Shown here: piece by piece, positions 26,236 through 53,779 of the stretch
How the letters are laid out: each line of letters begins with the position of its first letter
How positions within the stretch are numbered: the stretch's first letter is position 1
Assembly: GCA_009760855.2 (NCBI GenBank)
Contig: WPIO01000022.1
Coordinates: 5,530,501 to 5,594,500 of the forward strand
Length of the DNA: 64,000 bases
Direction of reading: 5' to 3'
From: Cristatella mucedo
Taxonomy: Eukaryota; Bryozoa; Phylactolaemata; Cristatellidae
Translations under genes and position numbers: made by a program
The notes under the pieces: model-generated
What the model saw: only the letters and a program-made list of their open reading frames with translations
Database searches by the model: none
What the model was told of the DNA's origin: nothing

Positions 26236-27580
26236 TTTGTACTCTTTCTCTCTTATCTCCCTCTCTAAACTCCATTTGTCTCTCCCCTCTCTTTCTCTCG
26301 TGTGCTGAGCTGATTTGCTGTAGCTACCCATGTGCGTGTAGCGTCTAGGCAATGTCTTTTTTACGCTAGAATCAAGATCAAGATTAGGTCTGATCTGCAC
26401 GGCTGAAAATCATGCCGCCCTCCTTTTCTTCGGACGTCATACAACGCCGTGCTTTCTAATAGCTTTTTGCAAGCAGCCTGTAACTTGGGCCTGTCTGTGG
26501 AGGGGGGCTCTAACGAGTAATGCAAGTTAACTGATTTTCATGTCTGGCGATGACTAGGTCATCGGCAGCCCTCTGGGAGAACGGCTAACAGGTTTGACGT
26601 TGCCACGTGTCATCCTGTCCTTGATGGTGATGCTGGTAGGAGACAGGGACTGTTTTGGGTAGGAGTGTAGTATCAACTGACACTGCCCTAAACATATGAC
26701 GGTAGGGTGGGTGGGGGGAAGTACTGCCAAAATGCGAATGGCAGATCTCTTTGCCCAAGCACTCTATCCACAGCTCAACCACTTCACCGACTTCCCGGAC
26801 TGTGCTGAGCTAACAATGAGCTCAAGCAAGAAGCATCGGCAGAGGTAATGGCCCTGAAGCAAGGTGTGTTGGAACATGACAAAATGAGCAAAACATCCAC
26901 ATGCGAAAGCCAGATCCTCTGAGTCATATCTGGACCTGACAACTGCTCTGGGCTTCTGCACCTGCCTATCCTTAGTGGGTTGCACCAGAAAAGAAAAGAA
27001 AGGACATGTCTGGCTGAATGATTCATTTTGTGGTGAAGCTCTCGGAAATCAAGGAGCAGTTAAGGCTTGACTTCCGGCACAAAACATATCTCGGATGGCT
27101 TTATCCCGGAGGCTGAGACGGCTGTCAAACTGCTCTGGCGTTGTCGCGGGTGCATGCCATCAATCATTCGCCAGTGCCTGGCCTAGATAATGCTTCCAAG
27201 ACCAAGATCATCGACTAACCTTACCGAGTCTTACATATATTGACAGATAGCAGCAACGGCTTGTGCAGCATTTAACATTAGCCTCCGAGCGGTTGAGGAA
27301 TAATGAGGTAAAAAATGACTGCAAAATTAATCGTGAGCTCACTACGTGCTATCTTTGCAGAGTTAAGAGAACCCTTTGCCACTGAAATTTTCACGACTTT
27401 TTGAAAGACCGCCTACACCAGAAGATGTAGCAAGGCAGAGTTTCTATGAATCTTTTTCAACAACATTGAGGCGAAGCCATGAGTGAAAACAAAAATGGGT
27501 AGAGAGCGAGGGAAAGAGGGGGGAGAAAGAGGTGGAGAGAGAGCGAGAGAAGGAAATCTATATGTACAGAGGGAGAGAGG
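26236..27580. other. No gene recognised
   Basis: Open frames of 60-90 codons exist but none shows motifs or good splice context. Confidence 0.45.
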
Positions 27581-27582
27581 AG

Positions 27583-27584
27583 GG

Positions 27585-27640
<56 letters not shown>
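27583..27640. repeat. (GA)n microsatellite
   Basis: About 58 bp of GA, with a looser GA-rich flank from 27,500. Confidence 0.95.
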
Positions 27641-27647
<7 letters not shown>

Positions 27648-27917
27648 GGAGCCACAGCTGCAGAGAAACACGCACGACGCCCACTCCTACCGACTTGCTT
27701 TTGTTGCTAGAGTTGCGTTTCGGTTTCCTTCATATTTTTTCACTACCTCCTTGCAGAACCAGCCACTTGGTGAGTCTGTATTACTTCCAGTATAGTTGCC
27801 AAGTGTTCTCCAACTGTGCATGCACGCTTCTGGATAGAAAGACATCCCGTGCAAAAACAATTGTACCAATTTATGTCAAGTAAAGAAGCTTGGATTCTCA
27901 AAGAGCCCGATGGCAGG

Positions 27918-28095
27918 TAGTGAGCCGTGATGGCACACTAGGTAAGGCGGTTGCTTTCACGACCTCGGTCCCGAGGTCGTGTGTTCGATTCCTGCAGTGA
28001 GCGATTCTTTATCGCCACTGCAAGCGGTGGTGATAGCCGTAAAGGCTCTTCTGTCGCTATACAAAAAGTGGCTGTTTAATCAGCTAGGATTCTTT
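27918..28095 (+). mobile_element. SINE-B copy, near full length
   Basis: GTGAGCCGTGATGGCACACT head, B-box TCGTGTGTTCGATTCC, body CTGCAAGCGGTGGTGATAGC, GGCTCTTCTGTC, tail CTGTTTAATCAGCTAGGATT. A CA microsatellite follows directly. Confidence 0.88.
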
Positions 28096-28137
28096 TTCAG
28101 AGATTGGGATGCATGCACACACGCACGTGCATGTGCA

Positions 28138-28138
<1 letters not shown>

Positions 28139-28224
<86 letters not shown>
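28139..28224. repeat. (CA)n microsatellite
   Basis: About 86 bp of CA downstream of a SINE-B copy. Confidence 0.96.
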
Positions 28225-28227
<3 letters not shown>

Positions 28228-28299
28228 CACGCACGCACACTAACACACATTTGCACAATGCTCGGAGTGAGGGTCATACCAAGCAAATTGTTTGACATT

Positions 28300-28465
28300 C
28301 CATGTTTGGGTCAAGGCTCGGGGGTCTGGGCCCTTGCACTTCACGACCCAGGTCGAGGGTTTGAGCTCTGCAGCAGGCAATCCTTTATTGTCCACTGTGA
28401 ACGATGAGGATAGCCGTAAAGGCTCTTTTGTAGCTATATGAATGAGGCTGTTAAATCAGCTAACC
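28300..28465 (+). mobile_element. SINE-B copy, diverged head
   Basis: Head GTTTGGGTCAAGGCTCGGGG, B-box GGTCGAGGGTTTGAGCTCTG, body CACTGTGAACGATGAGGATAGCC, AAGGCTCTTTTGTAGC, tail GCTGTTAAATCAGCTAACC. Confidence 0.8.
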
Positions 28466-29340
28466 TTCACGTCATGTGGCATGCAGCATTCATCATTTGC
28501 CTCAATGAAATCTGTTAGAGCAATAAAGCCATCGTTGCTCTCAAGCAAATGTAGCCGACTAGCACCGATCACGGTACACATACACCGGGCAGGATAAGCG
28601 AGCAGCAGTGCACTTGCCAAGACCAGCAGCAGCAGCAGCTTTGGCCTCGATGCTCCGACTGATATCGGCTTTCGAACCACATTTTTGGCGCATGCATGGC
28701 CAGAGCCATACCTGGCACATTGGTTAAAATGAATTCGCCAAAGAGGCATTAATAAAGAAACCTTTCTTGGAGTTATCGCCTGTATTGCTGCCTTTCACCC
28801 AATCGCGAGCACCAGCTTGACACTGGTGAAGCTAACTGGGTGGTCAAAATGCAACTCACGATCATAATCCAGGTGCTCGGTAATAGAGCTGCTGGCTGGA
28901 GTTCAACATGCTTCGAGAAGGGCTGCGGATCGGCTGCTATAAGAAGCATCGGCTATGATGGTTGGGTGATCGGTCGTGAGTGGCCTCAGTAGAGGGCACA
29001 GAAACTGTTGCCTGACCCGTCGCGTGAAGAGGAAGCACTGGTTGGCATGCTCTCCGTGATGCACACCAGTGTTCATGCAGCTGTGAAGGCTTGGGTGGGG
29101 GCCGCGGGCAGTGAGCAGCGGCAGCTGCTGCTACTGCTCTGGATAGGCAGAAGCGACTGGCAAGACGATGAACCTGCCCCTGAAGCGAGGCTCAACAACA
29201 AAAACAAGTTGGAAGACCAGCGTGGCCAGTGGCTGCACGATGTTGTGTGTGCATGCACGGCGAGGCAGCAGGTAAGAGCAGGTCACGTGCGCACCGCCTT
29301 GTGCTTGCACGCACACACAAGCTTTTGTGCGCTCACTAGT
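28466..29340. other. Downstream flank of FGFR; no gene recognised, two open frames of note
   Basis: A minus-strand frame (28,749-28,456) contains a hydrophobic stretch (KLLLLLVLASALLLAYPA) followed by RLHLLESNDGFIALTDFIEA. A plus-strand frame (about 29,002-29,271) ends at a good donor (CAG|GTAAGA). Neither matches a family I know, and no partner exons were found, so neither is called as a gene. Confidence 0.35.
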
Positions 29341-29344
29341 GTGG

Positions 29345-29456
<112 letters not shown>

Positions 29457-30010
29457 AGAGTATGTGCTGTAGGTCTGTCGGGTGGCCGAGGCTAACGGCA
29501 GTTGCTGCGCCTTGTTGCTATCTCTTTCAAGTCCCGATATCGGGCATAAAAATATAAACTTCTACTACATTGCATACTACGCGGAGGGATATAGCAAAAA
29601 AAGTTAGAGAATAATACTGTGGCCTCATTGGCAGGAGGAAGCCGGACTGCGAGCCGGATGGCAATGCAGCAGCAGCAGCAGCAGGTGCTGCTGCTGCAGT
29701 ATCGCCATCCGAGGAGAGAACTTTCGACCGTCCGCCCACCGTGACCCGATGTAGCCTATCACAGCACAGGAGCAAGGCAAAGCTGCGGCTCCTAAAGCTC
29801 CATCTGCATTGCCGGCCGGCCGCCCACCATCTCAGAGAGACTGCAAGAAGCAGCAAGCAAGATGCACTCGCTGCCCGCAGTCGCCGACCGGAGAGACGGA
29901 GGCGCGGCCACGCTCTCGTGAGACGACGGCTGCTTGGCCGCACAGTGTCAGGATGCCGCCTTCCGAGCGAGTCAGGCGCAGGCAAGCCGGCAAGCATCGG
30001 ACGGGCAGCG

Positions 30011-46384
<16,374 letters not shown>

Positions 46385-46507
46385 CTAAAAATTCACCACC
46401 CGAGATTCCATTGCACACTGGAGTTTTGTATAAACCGAGTGAGAAGGAGAAACAGAATGAGAGAGAGGAAGGAGAAACAGAATGAGAGAGAGGAGAGAGG
46501 GAGAGAG

Positions 46508-46653
<146 letters not shown>

Positions 46654-46689
46654 GAAGGAGAGAGTGAGAAAGAGAGACCATGCAGGCAG

Positions 46690-47130
46690 TAAGTACTGGG
46701 ATTCTGGCTCAAAGTGTGCCATGACACATGCCATTCTCCATGCTGTCAGCGCTGAAGCAGGTCAAGGCCAGCAGGAATGCATTTGCTTCTTTCAGTGCCC
46801 TGACCTTTGTCAGTTGACCCCTGACTGGCTCCGTTGGTTGTTGCCCTGCTGGTCTTGGGTGCCAAAACCTGGCCATTGCGACCTGAAACAAGTCAGAATG
46901 ATTAAGCCTTGTATTCGATGGCATCAAGACTCGTAAACTGCAGATGCAGTAGTAGACACTGTCTGCACATGCAGGCACGGGATGCTTTAAACAGAGACTT
47001 TATGGCCACAGCACAGTCACGTGGTTAATGAGGCAACAAGTTATTGAGGTAACACTTTGCTAGCGCTTCTCTGTGATTCTTGGAGGGGAAGACACACCGT
47101 GGCTTTCTGTGACTTTTTTCTGTGACTTCT
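46690..47130. other. Probable FGFR 5' intron; nothing recognised
   Basis: No Ig1, acid-box or signal-peptide exon was recognised on the minus strand. Confidence 0.45.
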
Positions 47131-47134
47131 TTCG

Positions 47135-47432
<298 letters not shown>

Positions 47433-49515
47433 ACTCACCGTTTGCATTGCGATGCAGCCCATGCCTTGCCATGTTCACTGCAGCGGCCTGGCATGACCGT
47501 TGGACTAAGCAGATGTGGTTTGGTACCCGATAGAGTCACACCTCGTCTAAATGCCACTTTCGTAGAAACGCTGCCATGTACACTGGAAGCTCACTCTGAC
47601 TTAAGTAAAAGCACACCACTAGTCCACAAGCACGCCTCATCGACCAGTTCCCACGTGTTGCATGGATTGACAGGCTCGAGTGGGTGGGAAGCAAACCAGC
47701 AGAGCAGGAGAGCTGCCTGCTGAAGTCGCACTGCCTGCAGTGAGTCTCCGAGTCCTGACTTGTTGAATGCTTGTACTCGAGTCTCCCTCGCTCCCCCTCC
47801 CTTCTTCGGTAGCCGGAAGTAGCTGAAATCAATTGCCACTGGCGATTGGCTTTGCTGCTCCACCGAAGAAAACCGTCGGTGATGCTTGTACAACCGTACC
47901 ATCAACAAGGTAGGCACGAGGACAGGTTGGCGACTGGCACGCGCTCACATCGCATCACCAGGTTCGGGTATGTGTGCCTCTACGCGGGAGTGCACACTCG
48001 AGGGCGCCACAGCTGGAGGCACTGTATCTGTATCCGCTTGGTCAGCAGCCAGCACCGAGGTTGAGCTGGGCCAGCAATAGCCAGCTAGAACCAGCTGCGC
48101 CTTTTCGGCTTTCGTCTTTTCTAGCCGTGAGGAGCTGAATGCTGCCACTCTCAGCTGGAGTCGCTGCTCCGGTGTCCAGTGGCTTCGAGAGCCAAATGCC
48201 GATTAGCAGCTGCTTTGCTGCCGATTAGCAGCTGCTTTGCTGCTGCCTGGTAGACTGCGCAGACCGTCCGTCCGCCTAGGCAAGAGCCTTTGCAGAGCCC
48301 TACCCACCTCATTGCCCTGCTGCAGCATGCTGGGGGGGGGGTGTGGGGAAGGAGGTCGGCAGGGCCGGCTTGCTAGCAACCCTAGCATGCAGCAGTATCC
48401 GGCAGTTGGAGAGAAAGTTAAATCACTGACCTCAAAAGAGATAGCCTAGGCGATCCATGCTCATTAGCCGTGTAGCCAGCACCGAAATGGTTCTATCAGC
48501 AGAATGTCGCGATAACAATACGGAAAAGCTCCAGTATCGCGTTCGCTTTGCTCTTGCATAAGCCTGCACAGCTGCTAGGCAAAACAGGCACGCCCGACCC
48601 TTGAGTGGCTACCCTGGTTGCCAGGCAAGCTAAAACTTGGCTGTGCCACAGGTTTCTGGGATGCATTACTATTGTCGTGCCATTGTTTATCAATGTCCTG
48701 TGGTCCTAAGTGATTGCGACACATGCGTAGCAACACAGATGCAGAAAGAGAGGGTGCCAGCCAGCCAGCGACCACTGTTGGCGTGCTTTGTAGCACTGCA
48801 TTCGGTCTAGGATGGTGGGCTCGAACCTGGCCGGCCAGTAGCTGTAAGAACCATTATAAAAATTAGATCATCTACACCGCTGCCGAATACTGTCTAGGTG
48901 CATTGGCCAAACTACGACAAGACTGGGGTTGCAAGCGGCATGGCATGAACTCGTGTCTTGACCCTTGTTGGTGTGTGGTGGTTTAAGGTATGAGAATCTT
49001 ATTGCCACTGCCAACAAATCGTCACAGCTGCTATTTCTGTTACTGCTGCTGCTGCTGCTGGTGTTGAGCAGGGGGGAGGAGGAGGAGGAGGAGGAGGAGG
49101 ATGAGGAGGGTGCAGCACAACCGACTGACTTGGACTTTTATACTGCATAACTATAGATTATGCAATACCGCTTCTTTATCATTATTATAATTCAGGAGCT
49201 GCAAGTAATATTTCAGCAGTCATAATCTGGCTAACTTAGCAACGTTTCACCATGCAGCCAGCACCTTGTAGCGATTGGCTTGAGTTGTGTATGCAGTGTC
49301 GTGCCTGGATTGGATTCCCCCTTTCCGATTCCTATTGATCACCCTCCCCAAAAAAAGCACGGGTTATGCAACTTGTCATATAGGAATGAGCCATTTGATA
49401 GGCCATTCCAAAATATATATACGAAAGCTAGATTCGTAAAGGATCCAGGCCTGTCAAGCACAATAGCAGGGGAGGACTTCATTTGCAACCGTCTTTGGCT
49501 GATGGCTCATAATGC
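47433..49515. other. No gene recognised
   Basis: Contains a near-tandem GATTAGCAGCTGCTTTGCTGC duplication-like stretch at about 48,200-48,245, a G run at 48,333-48,342, CTG units at 49,035-49,053 and a GGA tract at 49,074-49,104. No conserved exon was seen. Confidence 0.45.
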
Positions 49516-49517
49516 TT

Positions 49518-50215
49518 AATATGCATTTGTGACATCCCTCTTGACTTCTGTAACTCACTGCTTGCTGGTCTACCGGCAGGTATAATCAGGCACTTACAGC
49601 TGGTGCAAGACTTGGCAGCTAGGCTTGTCTGTTGTAAGCATCGTAGTTGCCACATCACACCACTCCAGCCGACCTGCACTGGCTCGCAGTCAAGCAATGC
49701 ATCGACTTCATGGTTTTGTCACTCACTTTTATGTCCCTTCATTCTTTTGCTCCAGCCTACCTATCAGATCTACTCCCCCACCAGTCTAAGCATCGTACCA
49801 TCTGCTTTTCGGAATCTAACTGTTTACCAATACCCTGTACAAACCTCAACTCCTTTGGAGACCGTGCATTTAGTTCGTATGCTTCCAAAGCCTGGAACTC
49901 ACTCCCGACCTCCCTGACGACATCTCCTGACTTGACCCCATTTAAAAGAAACTACAAACACATCTATTTAGGACAGCATTTAGTGGGTCCCTGTAATTCG
50001 TCCTTTATGTGCTTATGCATGCTGGCACTGTGCATGCTACCACTAACCATATTTGCATGCTGACCCTGTGCATGTCTCCACAAAGCATGTTATTCTTGTT
50101 GTTTATTGACCATGCTACCACTAACCATTCGACCGTGCTTCCTTTGCAGCAAATGTAAAGTGCCGAGAAAGAGATCGAGTTCTCTGAGGGTGCTGTATCA
50201 AGAGCATTCTTGTTA
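49518..50215 (+). mobile_element. LINE-1 copy, plus strand, C-terminal RT and 3' UTR
   Basis: ATTTGTGACATCCCTCTTGA start (FVTSLLTSV), then [56 protein letters not shown] and [20 protein letters not shown]. The 3' UTR carries the repeated GCATGCTGACC/CATGCTACCACTAACC units and ends GTAAAGTGCCGAGAAAGAGA, TCTCTGAGGGTGCTGTATC. The last 400 bp are nearly open. Confidence 0.88.
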
Positions 50216-52120
50216 ACTAGCTTTCGTTTCGGGTATTTATACTCTAACTTGCTACAGCAAGATGCAGAGCATTCACATTTACATCCGATCCTATGTGGCG
50301 CATACACTTACTTTCTACACGGTTTAGCTAGTTTAAGTTTGCAGTTTTGAATGTGCTATGTCCACTTCGCTTGACATAACAAAAGCAGACAGCTTTCGAG
50401 TCTCACTCTGGCCTGCCTACTCCACATCCAACTCTGTCTCCTCCTCCTCCTCTTTCTCGTCTGCCTACTCCTACTCCTCCTTGAGGATGCACTGCACCTG
50501 TTACTCTGCTGCCTCTAAGCACCTTAGTGGCCCACAGGCAGCATGACGACTGCTCACGACCTTTATTCGTGAGCAGGTTTTGTAGGAGATGAAGGAGATG
50601 TAGGAGATGAAGGAGATACTGCTCGGCCCAATTTTCAGGGTCATCGGTGATCACAGAGCAAATCATCCGCCTTCGCGATGCACTCAGTGCCTCCGGCGGC
50701 TGCTGCTGCGCAGGGGCCGATAATCGGGTGCGAGAGCCCGGCGGCAGGGCCAACGTAGCCGGTGCCGGTTGGATGCTGCAAACCTGCTTCGTGCACCGTC
50801 GCGGTTGTCGGCTAACAAAAGAAAAAGAGATACCGTCAATGTAATCTGAAGGTAGCCAGAAGCCAGTCGTCGACCAGCAGACAATGGAGCGAGGTGCAGG
50901 TGCTGCCCTCGTTAGCGGTGACCCTCCCTTGCAAGACTCCTCCAGTGCACACGACCGTCTGGAAGCAGCTACAGCGTACAGTAGCCTCGTTCTAACCTTC
51001 GTCTGCACTGGTCTGTACTGCACTTGTCCCATTAATGCAAGGCTCAGACTGAATCACGGGCAGCCTTTCTGAGCTGCTTCGTCGACATCCCCTTATTCTG
51101 ACAGCGCAGCTGGCTGATCAAATAAGCCAAGTTGCTGAACAGCACGATGGCAGCAGCCGCGCAGGGTGTGCGAGCGATCCTACCAAGTCCACCACCCACC
51201 CACCCCAGCGGCTGCTCTAAAGTGTTTCCAATCTCAGCTACAGCGAACGAACTGTTTTGCGCATCCCGCTGACTACATCTTTGCCTATCTTTCCCCGACA
51301 GTCGATCATCGATCCGGGCAGGTCCATGCCCTTCTGCTCAGACCGTGCAGGGCAGGCTGGAATGCCCAGCTGCCTAAAGGTGCTTCCAGCTACCCAAGAG
51401 TTGCCAGAGACCAAGAAGCCACGATGACGACCACGTCCACGACGAGAGAGCAGAGCAGCCAGCGCCCAACGAATGCCAAGCAGCTGGCAGCAGTTGACTA
51501 GCTAGTCGTTTCATTTTAACTGCCCACCTGCTGACTCGTTTCAATCGCCCCACCTGCCACCGCTGGCTGGCTGGCTGGCTGTTCACACCTATAGGCAGGG
51601 AGCCAAGTCCCCTGCAGCAGCAAATGCATGCAGCCCTCAGATTCGGCAGACAGACAAAGGCAGACAGACAGACAGAGCATCCCACAGCCCCAGGTTTGAC
51701 TTCAACGCAGGGCTCGCCATTCATGAATTTGTGAGCATCAAACTATTCAGGTTTGGGACACAAGACAAAAAGACTTTGTGTGACATGCAGTCATCGACTG
51801 ACCAGCTATGGACTTAGTTCGGTGCTGTTGGTGGACAGGTCTTCCAGTGATTTGCCAAACGTTTGAATCGCCTCCCAGGTGCCCGGTGAAGAGCATGCAG
51901 ATAGGGCCGGCAGCCAGATGAGCGAGCGTGTGCACCGTCCAGCAGACAGATAGGCGCATAGATTTGCAGCACAACTGGTGGGTAGCGCCGGCATATTGCT
52001 ACCCCGTCATTGTTGAATTGCTAAATAGGTGCTTAGACCCATGTGACCGACTTGGTGAGAGGGAGATGAGCAAGTCACAACATTGGTTCATTTGTTGCTC
52101 CACATTCGGTTCGACTAGTG
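50216..52120. other. No gene recognised
   Basis: On the minus strand a strong acceptor (TCTCTTTTTCTTTTGTTAG, ending at about 50,815) precedes a stretch open in one frame, but no FGFR or other family motif follows. A CTCCTCCT tract lies at 50,436-50,485. No exon can be supported. Confidence 0.4.
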
Positions 52121-52124
52121 ATTA

Positions 52125-52270
52125 AATATAATTCATTTGTATAGCGCCCTAAGAGGACTTAATCCCTATTCAGCTGCTTCACATACGCCTCGGGGGCTCG
52201 AGCCCGTGACCTCGGTCGAGCCAGACCTTGGTCGGGGCGAGCAATTTAACCGCTCGACCAAACTAGCTCG
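52125..52270 (-). mobile_element. SINE-A copy
   Basis: Minus-strand GAGCTAGTTTGGTCGAGCGG head, GACCAAGGTCTGGC, CACGGGCTCGAGCCCCCGAG B-box region, GAAGCAGCTGAATAGGGATT and CTCTTAGGGCGCTATACAAA 3' end. Confidence 0.87.
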
Positions 52271-52985
52271 GCAGTGAACAGCAGGCTCTTCCGTATTGCC
52301 GAGGGCACGTCAGTAGAGCGCGGCCTACGCTTTCCACCAAAATTGGTAGGCGTGGCAGCGCCTAGCCCGACAGCGGCCATGCTGGCCAAGCAGGCTACAC
52401 GGGCGAGGCGGCAGCACAGCTCGCCGGCGCAATTTCGTTCGCGGTTGCATAACCAGGAGCCACGCATGGCTGGCTGCAGATCATGGCTCACGGGCCGAGG
52501 CGGCGGCTGCGGCAGCCCGGCTGCGGCTGCTGCTGCCCAGGCACCGACCTTTCTCTCTTGCGACCGTGGAGGAGCGAAGAGGCTGCTCGCTGCTGCAGAG
52601 GCCTCGTTCGATTGCCAGCGCCGCGCACACGGTAAGGAAAAGCACTAGTAGATTCATCTCGTCCGACGCTGTTTGACTTCCGTCATTGTAAGCGTGTTTG
52701 ATCTGAAAACAAAAGCGAGGCTCCTAAGGCTGGCGCCTCAGAAAATTCTGCAAACAGCCGGGCACAAAGGCCTGAGGCAACAGTTTGCTGCCAGCGAGCT
52801 ACTGCCACCGGATACAGTTTCGTATTCGAATGGCATCCCACTACATCTAGTCCAGAAGTAGCAGCTGACCGGAGTGACCTGGCAAGCTGGTGGTGGTGCA
52901 CGGGGGGGGGGGCCACAGGCTGGTCAAGTGGGCGACGCAAGTGGTGCATGCAGCTTTGCTAGCAGCCCCGCGACGGTTCGGACCC
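52271..52985. other. No gene recognised; GC-rich segment with a good plus-strand donor
   Basis: 52,330-52,632 is GC-rich, and a plus-strand donor CACACG|GTAAGG sits at 52,632. It could be a noncoding first exon of a plus-strand transcript, but no protein motif supports it. Confidence 0.3.
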
Positions 52986-52987
52986 CG

Positions 52988-53038
52988 AGAGAGAGAGAGA
53001 AAGAGAGAGAAAGGAAGAGAGAAAGAGAGAGAGAGAGA

Positions 53039-53092
<54 letters not shown>
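52988..53092. repeat. (GA)n microsatellite, partly interrupted
   Basis: GA-rich from 52,988 with pure GA at 53,024-53,092. Confidence 0.95.
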
Positions 53093-53095
<3 letters not shown>

Positions 53096-53321
53096 GCACG
53101 GTGGTGAGTGGGTGGCAGTGCAAAGGGAAGGAAGTTGAGCTCTAAAGCCGTAGTAACCGTGTAGCAAGTGCTGACACTGCAATGCCGTACCAAGTGCAAG
53201 CAGCTCATTTTCTAGCACGAACTCGCGGACACAATGATCAGCAGCCGGCAGCTGGTGGTTGCTGGTACTGATTCGACTTCATTTGTGTAAAAGGCTCTTC
53301 TCTTACGTGATGATACTAGCA

Positions 53322-53392
53322 TTAGTAATAATAACAATATGTTTGTATAGCACCCTCACTTGATCTCTTTCTAGGCACTTTACATGTGGATA
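53322..53392 (-). mobile_element. LINE-1 3' end fragment
   Basis: Minus-strand TGTAAAGTGCCTAGAAAGAG, ATCAAGTGAGGGTGCTATAC and an ATTGTTATTATTA tail. Confidence 0.75.
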
Positions 53393-53566
53393 CATTTGTA
53401 TCTGTTTTGGCATGTACAGTGTGTAGGAAGGCCAGCAGTAGGCCAGCTACAGAACTGCTCCTCTACTTGTACTTACGAATGGCCTGCCACCTACTTTTGT
53501 TTTGCATTAACGTGCTGTGTCGCACAACATTAAATGAATAGGCAGTGAATGCACAGCACTTCTTTT

Positions 53567-53775
<209 letters not shown>

Positions 53776-53779
53776 ATGC

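Noticed and set aside
29002..29271. Plus-strand frame with slight resemblance to a dynein heavy-chain helix (REEEALV, HTSVHAAV) and a strong donor
   Set aside because: The similarity is about ten scattered residues, no other dynein exon exists nearby, and such a gene would have to overlap FGFR on the other strand.
48965..49150. Plus-strand frame with a leucine run followed by a glutamate run, like a secreted acidic protein
   Set aside because: Both runs are encoded by CTG and GGA/GAG microsatellites, with no support outside the repeats.
50684..50884. Minus-strand signal-peptide-like frame (LQITLTVSLFLLLADN) considered as FGFR first exon
   Set aside because: The hydrophobic stretch is the polypyrimidine tract of an acceptor-like site, and no phase-1 donor follows as the FGFR model requires.
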